Origin: Trogon surrucura
Lineage: Eukaryota; Chordata; Aves; Trogoniformes; Trogonidae
DNA: 64,000 bases
Reading direction: 5' to 3'
Assembly (NCBI GenBank): GCA_020746105.1
Contig: CM036617.1
Span: 146,251,061-146,315,060, forward strand
The translations under genes and the position numbers were made by a program. The notes under the pieces were generated by a model. The model searched no databases. It was not told the DNA's origin and saw only the letters and a list, made by a program, of their open reading frames with translations. Positions 12,874-23,738 of the stretch are shown here, in pieces (positions within the stretch are counted from its first letter, which is position 1; the number at the start of each line of letters is the position of its first letter).

Positions 12874-15800
12874 CTGAAGAGCATCAGTACAAATGACATT
12901 CAAAGAAACAAGTATTATAATGTGCAAACAAATGTTTGATTTAGTATAGAAAACAGTAATTGAAAACAGTGAAATTATCCCCATAATTTTAATTTTCAGG
13001 AAATAAAATGCTGAGCATCACAGTTTGAGTAATTTGGAGAGGTGTTTTGAGGCTTGGTTTTGATGATTAGTGGTGGGTTTTTAGCATTTGGACAAAATCT
13101 CGCTGATCTAAGCTTTTTTTCTGCTGTCAACCCGGATTAAAAATTAAAAAAAAAAAATCAAAATAAAAGACTAAAGATCTACACTTGCAACTCTTCCCTG
13201 TGACACAGAATTATTATTATTAGTAGTAGTAGTTTGGCCTATGATTTCAGTACAGAACCGTGTTCTCCACTTGTCACAGGAAGTTTCTACATAATCAAAT
13301 GTTCAGCCCTTATCAAAAAGGGCTGCAAAGTCACCATTAACTTCAAACTGCTATATGATGCCTCTCTGCCAGATTAATATATAGTCATGTATCTCTCTTT
13401 ACAATTGCCATCAGTTTAAAAAAAAAAAAAAGGTACCAAAAAAATATGGCTTTCTGAGAGTTTCACAGTAACTAGATCACCTTTCCAAACCGCCGGGAGG
13501 AGAATGTGCACATAACTACAGCAGGCGCTATATGATGCATGATGGGGACCAAAAAGAAAAATGCAAAGACAAGGCCTGTCCTTTGATTTGAAATACAAAT
13601 TCTGGAAAAATTACCAATTATTTTTACTTTCTTTAGTATCTATACAATGAAATATTCACTCATCTGATTCATTCAAATAAGCTAAGGACTACTGCTCAGC
13701 ATTTAAAACTGCCTCACTTATTTGATTACTGTATTTGCACACACATAACCTGCAGATTATATGTAAACGAGAATAAGAAATAATGCCAATTTTGCATAAT
13801 GTGAGTAATTCTCTCTTTCCCTCTTTCACATGTTTTTACTCCCACCTCTATCCTCCAGTGCAGGAGCTTTTCACTAGAGATGGAAAGTTTATCAAATACG
13901 CAAATATCTTTGCTATTTAATTATCTGTTGTTAAGGAATCGTACTGTTAGCCAAGTGTGTCAAGGTACAGGTTATATGTATGAGAGTAACTTATTTGCTC
14001 TACAGTTAGAAAGCACAGAAATAAAAAATAAACACATACCAAGATTGTGTTTTTCCTAAAGTAAACACAATGCTGGTGAATCAGATTTTCTTGGTAATAT
14101 TTGAAGCCTAAAAACATACTATCATTGGTATTTCTTGTATCTAAACCCATCAGTGCTAACTTGGCAAAGCAAAAATAAACACCTAAGTTGTACAGGAAAG
14201 TACAGGATAAAGAAAAAAAAAAAAAAAGTCAGGAGCAGGATGAAATACAAACACCACAGTGCAAACAGTTATGAATGAAGCTAATATTTTCTTTAACAGA
14301 ATTTATAGCCAATTTAAAGTAACAATTCCTTGCTAATTTGTTTTCTTCTGATCAAGCATCTAATAAATATGGATGAGATTGTACATATACATCAAAGTGC
14401 AGTGATTTGTTTCAACCAAAGACTGGGAGATCTGGAAGCAATATGAGACTCAATAGTATGTTAATTCATTCCTAACATTTTCAAACATTACTATGCTATC
14501 ATTACTATAAAATTATAAAAGATAATACTATAATTTTTAACAAATATTTTTAGCTGTTCTTGGATAAGGAAACAGGTATTAGCATCTGTATAGTCCCATT
14601 AAACGAGATTAAATTGCTTTTACTATTCAGCATTGATTCTAAATATCATTGTCAGGGACTATACAATATTAAATACAGACAAACATAGCAGAAATACTGG
14701 ACATGAAACAAACTCAAAAAACAAACTAATCAAAATAGTTTCTGCAGAAAAAAAAGCAGTAATAACCGTTCAATTTGAATCTGAAAGTAATGCGTGTCAG
14801 TGAAATGGAAAAGGAGGTAGTACAAATAAAAAGTTTGTACAGACTTAGTTTAAAAGCTTAATTTAAAGAGCAGAGTTGCTGGCCATCCGAAGGCCATTAC
14901 TCCAACACATTGCAAATGAATGGGCAAGTGCTTCCCCATGCAAAACACAGGAACATGGAAGTGAAGCGGAGTAGAAAGAAGTCAATTCTGTTAGTCCAAT
15001 TACCGCGGGAAATTTTGCGAGGAAAAAGGAGAATGGTGTGTAGCATGAACTAAGTGTGTTTCAAATCCTACAAGAAGTTCTTGAAGCTGTTGCAAGCTTC
15101 TGGGGTTCTGAGGTGAGAGACGGTGCGAACAGTCACGTAGCCGGCAGTTTTCAGAGGCTCACTGAACAAAACCCCCAGCGTCACAGAAGGCTGTGCGTTA
15201 AATGCCCCCACACCAAACAACAACAACATTCTCTTAAAAAGTCTGATTAAAAGGCCATAATAGATTGATCCTACCAGAAGCAGCCAGAAGCAGCTCTTCA
15301 GTGAAAGAAACACTTTTCCTCAGAACAACTGGGCTGACATGGCTAGAGTGTAGAGGGTTAAGGCTAGACCCCGAGAGGAGGAGACAGGACTTTTTAAGAT
15401 GTGGGGAATCACAAGAGAGTGTAGGGGAGCTGGGAAACAGGAAAATCCTAGGTCCCTGTGGGGAAGGTGCTGTGGAGGAAAGTGATAGACAAAGAGATGT
15501 AGGTTTAGAAGATGACTAAAGAAACAGACAGAAGAAATCAAAATGAGTTGTGTTTTTTTTTTTCTAAATGAATCAGCACTTACTGATAAATTATTTCTCA
15601 ACATACAAAGAAATGGAATGACAATACAGTTCCACAACGTGAATGAAAGGCACGTTCTCAGAAGGCATGAACTGAGTAACTTGAAATTATTTTTTTTTAA
15701 GCCATGGTAATCTAACAAGTATTTTAAATTACATAAAAAATTTGATAACAAATGCTACAGAGTAAAGGTTAAATAACACAGTCTTCTCACACACTTAGTT

Positions 15801-18219
15801 GGATTACTTCCTTATTTAAGTACAAAAAGCTACTTTCCAGAGAAGTTCTGGATTTGTTTTATGAGAGCCATAATCTTGTAGGTTTCGAAGTTCCCACAAA
15901 GAAAAGGAGTTCCACCTTCTCAATTTCCTCCATACATATACTAGGTCACATCAAAATGTATTACCTGATTAAAATATGCTTTTTGTCAGCCTGTCATCCT
16001 GTTAAGCTTGCAGTGGCATAAAATATATCACTATTCAGAGAAGAAGTCTAACTTCAAACCAAAAGAGGTTTCCTCGGTACAAAATATTTCCCCCTCGTAT
16101 TTAGACCAGAATAAATAACAGTCACAATGATACTTTATAAAAGACATTAAGGCAATATTCTCCTGATCTGGAGCTACTGAAAACTAGATGCTTTAGCAGA
16201 TCCCAGTTTCCATCTCTTCCATTTAGTTAATCACATTGTGAAATTGTGGTATCTGCAGTCTTTTCCCAGGTTAGTCTCCATTTCAAACACACTACCTACC
16301 TGACTGAGAAACACAGAGGAATATAATGTACTGCAAAAACATCCGAAAATACTTCATTTTTCACATCAGTCAACCTGAGTAATGGGCATCTCAAATTTGA
16401 CAATATTTAATATGTCACATGAGAAGTTTGCATTTTTTTTATATTTTTTAGCATCACTAACTTTCACATTGAAATTATTCCAACAGTCTTAGAAATGAAA
16501 ATAGAAGTCTAAATAACATACCACATTTAGTATGTTACGCAAGCATCTTCTGCCCATCATCAAATTTTTGGTAAAAGGTAAAACAAACGACTCAAGAGAT
16601 CATGTCCTTTTAAGCTATTAAAATTCCAAATTATGTCACACCAAGACACAGAATTTTTAAGAGAAGTTACAGCAGCAGAATTAGAAGCTGCTAAAAAGAC
16701 AGTGCGAGCAAACAAAAGTATGTCCACTGTTAGCTTTAATACTAAAAAGACAGCCAAAAAAATTATCTTTTTATACTCGAAAAATCCCTAAAAACATGAG
16801 GTATCAATTACACAATCTGTTTCAGCTCTGAATCAACTGACTAAATATGAAAGGCCCATCCACCTACCTAACACTGCGAGGAATTATAGAAGGCTGCTGC
16901 TTTAAAATCTTGACAAATTCAGTGACCTTCGTAAATTCAGAACACTTTCACCTACAAAGGTAACTATATACGTTACATTTAAATCCTCTACACATGATCC
17001 TTACCATGGAAAATCAGATCAAAAGAAACAGGTTTTCAAATATTGCATAAACACATTAATTTCTGGTTCTCCTACATAATAAGCATCCAGTTATAGTGGT
17101 AGGTCCTTTAAACAAGTGACCACCACAGGTTATCCACAAAATAGTTGTCACTTATACACACACACAAAAAAAAAGTGTGCTTTAGTTTGTCTGGATGGTT
17201 TTTTTTTAAATCAGAACAGAGAAGACTGTAATAAGAAAGAGAACTTCTTAATTGGGAGCATTTTTTAAGATATCTAGGGAATAAACTGGCTAAAATGTAA
17301 CTGCATTTGCAGTCAACATTTAACTCATTTCCTTGGAAAAAGTCTTGAAAAGGATGCTGTCAAGTGGAGCTGAATCAACTACTTCAAAGTTTTCTGGATA
17401 AGATGGAGACAAGATATGTTCTGAGCTTCAAATGCCACAATTTAAAAAGCAACCGAACTTTTATTAACAATTCTACAAAATATTTTGCCCTACAGTAGCA
17501 AAACCCAGGGCATTAGTCACACAATGGAAAATAAACAGACAATAATTCTTTGAGTACTGCTGACATTATTACTGACATGATTCTAACCACAGCCTAAAAA
17601 ATAAGGAGAGAGGAAACAAGTTGAAGAAATTATGACAGACCAGTGGAGAAAGAAAAATGCTTTGTGAAGATGGCTGGAGTATAATTTACTTGCAAAACAC
17701 GTATTGTGTATAATGGAAAGTCATTTCCATATACCAAGGAAAATAAAAAGACAGCAGATGCTACATTTCTAGTATTGGGTTTTGCAAAAAGGAGTTAAAA
17801 AAATCACAGTGAAACTTATACAACATACTCATAGCTCAACACATTAGGCTTGAAGACCACGCAGTTTTACTAACACTGCCCTTAACATATTGTGGTGAGA
17901 AATGTACTCCCATGGTTTGTGATATGAAATGGAGGAAATAAGAAAAGGGCAATACTTAGGACTCCTTAATGCTCCAAGATTTTTATTTTGACTTGAATAC
18001 AGTTGTGTTAGAAATGCCATTTTAACGTTATACAGAAAAGTGGAGACAGAGGTAGGATTTAAATTTTCATCCTACAGAAATCCTTTCAAGCTTGAGGTGC
18101 GCTATCTGAAGTCTCCAATTTCCACATCATTTTGATAACTTGAATGCCAAAAAGCAAAGAGGGGTTGAATGAAAATACAAAACCACAAATTAAACAAAAA
18201 GCGGGTGGAAGCGCCTTAC
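12874..18219 (-). other. C2CD5 intron between exons 7a and 8
   Basis: AT-rich intron with poly-A runs (13419-13431, 14213-14226) and a short TTA/GTA run near 13212-13232. A slightly GC-richer patch at 15000-15520 holds overlapping short open frames on both strands but no known protein. No exon or repeat family was recognised. Confidence 0.8.
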
Positions 18220-18371
18220 CAGTTTTGGGTGTCAAACTCAAATCTGTGTCAGAAGAAGAGGACTGTCGACTGTAGGACTTGGAAGGTGAAAAGGAATAGG
18301 TTTGGTTTTTCAGAGGGGTGGAGGGTCCTGATGAATGAGTATTGGGATTGGGATCTTCATTGAAGGGAATC
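18220..18371 (-). CDS. C2CD5: C2CD5 exon 7a (IPFNEDPNPN...TPKTG)
   Basis: 152 nt: one base completing Glu267, 50 codons (IPFNEDPNPNTHSSGPSTPL through SRQSSSSDTDLSLTPKT) and the first base of Gly318. It matches the linker of the canonical human isoform. Strongly Ser/Thr/Pro-rich, with several SP/TP sites, so probably disordered and phosphorylated. Acceptor TTCTGGCAG, donor GTAAGG. Confidence 0.95.
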
Positions 18372-19346
18372 CTGCCAGAAGAAGGTGGAAACATATTCAG
18401 TAATCCCGTGCCAAAGGACCTGGCTGACAGCAGCATGATCCAAACACCAGGATGGGACTGGGGCAGGGCCAGCAGCTATTCCTTAGGTGCGAGACTGGGG
18501 ATGAGGCCAGAGGCAAAGAAATGCTGGTTTATCCATTCAGCATTCTACAGATGCTGATAATCTACAATGAAACATTTAAGCCAAATGAAAGGCATGAGAT
18601 GTGACAAAAAAATTATATATATGCAAAAGAAAAAATTGAAAACAGTTCATGGCTTAAAAATCTGGTCAGATACACAATGCTTTGAGTTAGTTTAAGAAAG
18701 AAAAAATGATTTAAAATTATATTTGTGTTTATACATATCCATACATTTATGTATATACACACATATGCATTTTAAGGAAAAAAAAAAATGTTTCCTTATC
18801 CTATAGCATCAGCAGCATGCCACAGCTAAAAACAGAGCAAAGAGGAGAATCTTTACGGGACCAACTATATCGACAGCAGTTCACTTACGCACAGATTGAC
18901 TTACCTGCTCTCTCAAACCGTCTCTTCCACAAATGCACATACTCTTCCTATAACCGTTTTAAAACCTAAATGCCAGATCTGAATCACGTTTGAAAGCAAT
19001 TATAAACCCCAAGCAGAGCGCAGCCTCCTCCAGCAACTGAAAAATAGTGAATGTTCCCCAGATACATCAACTTATCTTTATTTAATTGCTTAGGAAGTCA
19101 GCTCATTAAACGAAGAGTGTGGCTTTGTGGAAGAGATTCCGATGCGTTCTCAAGAAACTATTGCCTTTGTTTCATCAGCAGCGGCACACAGAGTAGTTCC
19201 TTACTGACAACAGAAGGTGTTTCCACGGGAAAATGAGGGAGAAAAGATGGGTGGTACCTGCCTACACTGCCTGCCTGCCTGCACTTGGCGACCACTGTGC
19301 CTGTGGCCTGCCTCTCCCCAGCTCTTGAGTCTGAGCAGTCTCGTAC
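18372..19346 (-). other. Intron between alternative exons 7b and 7a
   Basis: 975 bp separating the two alternative exons, too long for simple steric exclusion of splicing. Contains a CTGCCTGCCTGCCTGC run just downstream of exon 7b (19265-19285, as read on the plus strand) and an AT-rich stretch (18600-18790). Confidence 0.75.
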
Positions 19347-19471
19347 CAGTGTAGATGAGAGTGGGAACAGACACAGAGAAGTTCTGAGTAAGTCGTGAGC
19401 CAGTAGCAGTGTGAATTGGGCTGTTGTGAGTCGAGCGGCATCCATGGCTTGGCGGATGAACCAGCGGAGAC
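19347..19471 (-). CDS. C2CD5: C2CD5 alternative exon 7b (SPLVHPPSHG...LIYTG)
   Basis: 125 nt: one base completing Glu267, 41 codons from SPLVHPPSHGCRSTHNSP to SVSVPTLIYT, then the first base of Gly. The acceptor is AATTCTCTCAG; the donor is GTACGA, weaker than that of exon 7a. Start phase (2) and end phase (1) are identical to those of exon 7a, and both end in ACT|G (Thr-Gly). The segment is rich in Ser, Thr, Pro and His. I believe a similar exon exists in some mammalian C2CD5 isoforms, but this is from memory and unverified. Alternative view: a chance open stretch; the matching phases and the clean splice sites argue against this. Confidence 0.85.
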
Positions 19472-20951
19472 CTGAGAGAATTTGCAGCCAAGGTGGAAGA
19501 AAAGAAAACAATACATACAAACAGGTTGCAAAGTTATGTTATAAATGATTTCAGGGAAGTTTAGCTAGAGGAGATGTCTTACTTTAAGCAGACTCTAAGT
19601 ATTTAAATTCCTAGCATGCAAGAGTCCAGATGAAATAAAAAGAGAGAAGGGAACAGCTTAAGCACTAGCTTGTGAATGCGTAATTGATTCTTTGGCAACA
19701 GGGCATCAAGTTAGTAAAGCCAAGAATAAGACGTATTAGTTGATTTTGCTGGCTTTGGGAAACATTCCCATTTTTTTGACTGAGGGACAACGATTCTGAC
19801 AATATGCACCATCACGGTGAACGTGGATTAGCAGCAGGTGGGATTTCCACACTTTGCTCCAGAGTGAAAGCTACTGAATTATTTATGAATGCTTTTTAGG
19901 TTGGCAGTTACCGGGTCCACCTTTCCCCTCCCCGGGTCCACCTTTCCCCTCCCCGCTCTTAAAATCACCACTGTTATTTTATGCTGCATTGTATCCAGAA
20001 GCTCTTTTGATGGCAAATTTTTAAAGTTAAAGCAACTTAAACAAGCTACTATTTGAAATAGAAACCAGTCATTTTTGAGAAGTCAGAGCATGCTGATGCC
20101 CGCATGGCAAAAATACCTAATTACTATTGCAATGACACAACAGTTCAAGTTAGTGAAAATGGTTGGTTCAATTAGTACCTCTGGAAATACAGCATAAGTG
20201 GTATGCTTTTTGGTGTTGTTTTTTCCTTCCAGAAATTGGACTGCTATACCAGACAGAAAATAAGTAATTTATCCAAGCAACAAAGTAGTGACAATTTGAA
20301 GAAGACTACAAGTATTTTTCTCTTGATTTGTATGCACTTTTAAAATTTGCATTCAAACTGCGTTTGATGCTGCAGTAGGTATTACAAAGATCAAGCAATT
20401 CTACCTCTCATCTAAAGTCTTCTCCGCAAGTACAGTGTTCAGCTCCACCAGTTTTGCAATAGCCCTACTTGTTTTGCAACAGTAAAAGGCAAAGTACACC
20501 AGAAAAGACAAGACTATGGGGTAATTCTCCAAATCACCGACAGAACTTTCTGAATACAAAATTTATCTTCTCCTATACGCTCAGCATAAATGCTCTAAAC
20601 GGATTGTACTGACCTTGGAAAATTGTGAACAGAAGTTATGATATAAGAAGTCCTCACAAAAATATTGTACAAACACAGAGTCAAAGCAGAATGAATTATT
20701 AGTTAGGAAATTGTTGGATCACAACCCAAGGATACCTAATACCATTGCTACATAAATTCAAAAAGTCACATTAAATAAGGATTACCATTCCAGTTTCTAG
20801 AGAAACAACCTAAAACATTTCAAAACTGTGGAATAAAAGAAAAACAAATTCTGGGGAAAAAAAGAAATCACATCAGTTATGTAAAACTGAATGAGTATGA
20901 AAAGAAGAGAGATGAAACTTGTTTCCCTACAAACTATTAATTCATACTTAC
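19472..20951 (-). other. C2CD5 intron 6 (between exon 6 and 7b)
   Basis: AT-rich intron. It contains a perfect 21-bp tandem duplication (separate entry). No other exon or repeat family was recognised. Confidence 0.8.
19913..19954. repeat. Perfect 2 x 21-bp tandem duplication
   Basis: GGGTCCACCTTTCCCCTCCCC occurs twice back to back (19913-19933 and 19934-19954) with no mismatch. The minus strand is purine-rich. It lies 442 bp upstream of exon 7b in intron 6. The lack of differences suggests a recent duplication. Confidence 0.97.
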
Positions 20952-21150
20952 TCCTTCATTTCTTTGGATGGGGAGTTAGATGCAGGTAAAAATGCTGATG
21001 TGTTACTTAATTTATCCAATGTGCAGGCTGTTCCTATGGCTCGCACTACTAGTCCAGACTCTCCCTCCAAATCAAAACACTGCAAATAACCAACAACAGC
21101 ATTTCCTCTCATTTCAAGCACCTTCAAGCCAATCTTCCTTTGCAATTCAC
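20952..21150 (-). CDS. C2CD5: C2CD5 exon 6
   Basis: 199 nt: completes Gly201, encodes 202-266 (ELQRKIGLKVLEMRGNAVVG through NSPSKEMK) and the first two bases (GA) of Glu267. Ends in phase 2, so it can be followed only by an exon that supplies one base first; both exon 7a and exon 7b do. Acceptor TTTTGTAG, donor GTAAGT. Confidence 0.97.
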
Positions 21151-22932
21151 CTACAAAACAAAAACGTAAAGACCTCGTAATTGCACTGAAATTTCCCTTT
21201 TCTCTTCTGCAGTCTTTGGCCCTCTGCTTTTGGAACTGCCAACCACGTCGGTAAAACAGGTACCAGATCCAATCTTGCATAATTACACCAAGCAGCTGGT
21301 CACAATCTCTGCCCCCTATATAGCACAGTGTTACATTCATGATTTGCAAAGCTTTTTCCTTTTTTTCTCCAAATCAATACTCATTACCAAAACAAGTTAT
21401 TTCAGAAATTATTTTCTCTGGGTTTGATTTTCATTAGTTTTTCCCTTTTTTTATTGACTGAGAGAGAAAGAGATGATTAAGATGTACGCTGGAACACACA
21501 GAAATTTCCAAACACTCCTTCATACAGTTCAGAACAATGCAAAATCTCTGAAATCCATGTGCATAGGCATCTATAATCTTATTTACAAACTTATTTAAGC
21601 ATATTTCAACCTAATTTGTACTTTTTTTTTTTTTAAAAAAAAATTAATGGCCTCATCTACAAAACGTCACACCAAATAAGCAAAACACTCTACTGAATAT
21701 GCCACTCTGACTTCAAGCAAAGGATTGCCACTTCTCTATTAACTGCACACAGAGACCGTAACTGTGAGACAAGGGTCTGCCAAAGATGCTTACTTAGCAG
21801 GATGTTTAAAAAAAAAAAAAAAAAAAGATCATAGAATGGCCTAGGTTGGAAGGGACCTTAGAGATCATTTAATCCAATCTCCCTGTCATGGGCAGGGACG
21901 CCTCTCTACTAGATCAGGCAAAGATCCAGGTACCTAGAGAGCCTTGGTAATATCAGGTGGAAAACATCCTCTCCCCTCAAACGAAAATTAAAGACTTTCA
22001 AAATTCTCATCTCTATTATCTCTTTTCTGTTGCCCCACTTAAGGTCTCCACACACGCTGACAAAACCCAACTGACTTTTTCTTTTAGTATCTTCCTTAAA
22101 ACACAGCTGTACCTACAAGAAGCCTGACATTAAAGGCCCACTAGAGAACTCAAACCACTGCCTACCATTCCAGTGGCTATTTTGCATCACCTTTTGCATT
22201 CCTTACTCCTTCAACATTGTCCACCTCTATCAACTCATGTCTCCTGTCTTAGTGTGCAGATAACTCTAGAGTACGGGTGTTTTGTTCCGTTCCACTGGCA
22301 CTGAAACAGGAGGATCTTGGTTCAGAACTACTGTTTCAGAACTCCTGTTTGTAAGCATCAATAATAATAATAAAAAAATTATCTGTGAAGATACTTGAAC
22401 TGGCTCCAATTACTGGTCTCTCCAGGATCTGCAGGTAGGTCTTGCAGAACTGACGCAAGGCAATACAGAAGTATGCTTGAGAAACAACGAACCAATCTTG
22501 ACTCTGAAAAGATGGGGTGAGCAAGGTAAATATTAACACTGTATCTGAGACAGCGTACATTTTGTTCACATACTTTGAGGTAGTCATTATATTAATTGAG
22601 TCAAAATTCTAGGAATACTCCTCCATATGGGTTAAGAACACCTTCAAGAAAGTTCCACAGGTTTCTTTGACCTTACTAAAAACAACCAACAAATTAGACA
22701 GCAGCATGGCCTCACCAAGGAGACAATAAAAGGAGAAAAAAAGAGTCAGTCATAATGGTAATCAGTTAAGACAACAGAACCATAGAACCTTCAGAAACAG
22801 AAGACACTGTGAACTGAAAAAATAAACATGATACCAAAAAACACGTACAAAGTTGTCTTAGGCAAGTCACATATTTAAATGGTGAATTTTTTTTAAAGCA
22901 GCAAAATCCATTACAGTCTACATGTTTAATAC
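21151..22932 (-). other. C2CD5 intron 5
   Basis: Contains a T13A9 palindromic run near 21632, a poly-A run at 21808-21826 next to a CR1 fragment, and an 83-codon minus-strand open frame (22336-22587) without known domains. That frame has no confirmed splice context and is not called. Confidence 0.8.
21829..21964 (-). mobile_element. CR1 LINE 3' fragment
   Basis: Reverse-oriented CR1 tail: CATAGAATGGCCTAGGTTGG, then GAAGGGACCTTAGAGATCA and ACTAGATCAGGCAA. Same orientation as C2CD5. Very similar to the fragment at 32172-32276, so both belong to one CR1 subfamily. No ORF remains. Confidence 0.9.
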
Positions 22933-23088
22933 CTGACATGAGTGAAATAAGTCTTTGTCTGGCCTCATTTGATGCCCTTGGTGTACGAATTCGGTCTATC
23001 CACTGGTATTCTGGGTCTTCATTAACTACAAGTTCTTCCACAAATCCATGAATTATTACTGCTCTGTAACACTTAGGAATAGATGTAG
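22933..23088 (-). CDS. C2CD5: C2CD5 exon 5 (carries the AKT site Ser197)
   Basis: 156 nt, phase 1 to phase 1, residues 150-200 plus base 1 of Gly201. Encodes TSIPKCYRAVIIHGFVEELV, then EYQWIDRIRTPRAS and RQRLISLMS. Counting from the exon 1 ATG, the serine of RQRLIS is residue 197 (codon TCA at 22943-22945), in an RxRxxS context. This is the established insulin-regulated AKT2 phosphorylation site of CDP138. The agreement in numbering supports every upstream exon boundary. Acceptor TTTTTAACAG, donor GTATTA. Confidence 0.97.
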
Positions 23089-23642
23089 CTGTTAAAAAAA
23101 AAAAACAACCACCCCATATATATTTAAAAGATGTAAGGCACAAGTCTATGAACCAAGAATTCCAAGACAAACATAAAATCACACATAACAAGTTATGTAA
23201 ACATTTCCAGAAAGAAATCCACAATCTCCTGTTAAAATTTGGACATATCCAAGTAGTTTTGCTATGGGAGAACCTGAAACACCAATAAAATAACCAACCA
23301 CTGTATCAGTTACAACATGTACCATTATGAAACCTTTTCACTTTGTGCCTCTAACAGGATATGCACCCAACCAAAATAATACCATGTGTGTAAGCGCATG
23401 CACTGAAATGAAATTTAAGACAGATAAAGTAGTCATGAAATAAGAACAGTAAAAATTTAATAAAAGAAAAAAAAGAAAAGCAAACTAATTTTTCTGCATT
23501 TAGTACCGATTTCAATGTAATCTTCACTGGGCTGATGCAAGGAGCTGGTAAAAGAAGGGAAACTGACAGAACAGATGAAGAAAGAAAACAAGGGAGGAAA
23601 AAAAAAGTTCTTTGCTCAGATAAACTTTTTTCCTCTACTTAC
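23089..23642 (-). other. C2CD5 intron 4
   Basis: 554 bp AT-rich intron, the shortest in the window; no feature seen beyond its splice sites. Confidence 0.85.
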
Positions 23643-23738
23643 TGCAAAAAAACTTGACTCCACAGGATGACTGCCTAAATCTGTTTAAATCATTGAAGAG
23701 ATCTACTTTCACCACCACATTGATCTCCCCACGTATAC
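23643..23738 (-). CDS. C2CD5: C2CD5 exon 4
   Basis: 96 nt, phase 1 to phase 1: completes Gly117 and encodes IRGEINVVVKVDL through GVKFFC (118-148) plus the first base of Thr149. This is the end of the C2 domain and the link to the central region. Acceptor TTAATAG, donor GTAAGT. Confidence 0.97.

Noticed and set aside
22336-22587. Minus-strand 83-codon frame in C2CD5 intron 5 considered as an extra exon
   Set aside because: No homology to C2CD5; exons 5 and 6 already join in phase, and the insert would add a segment not known in the protein.
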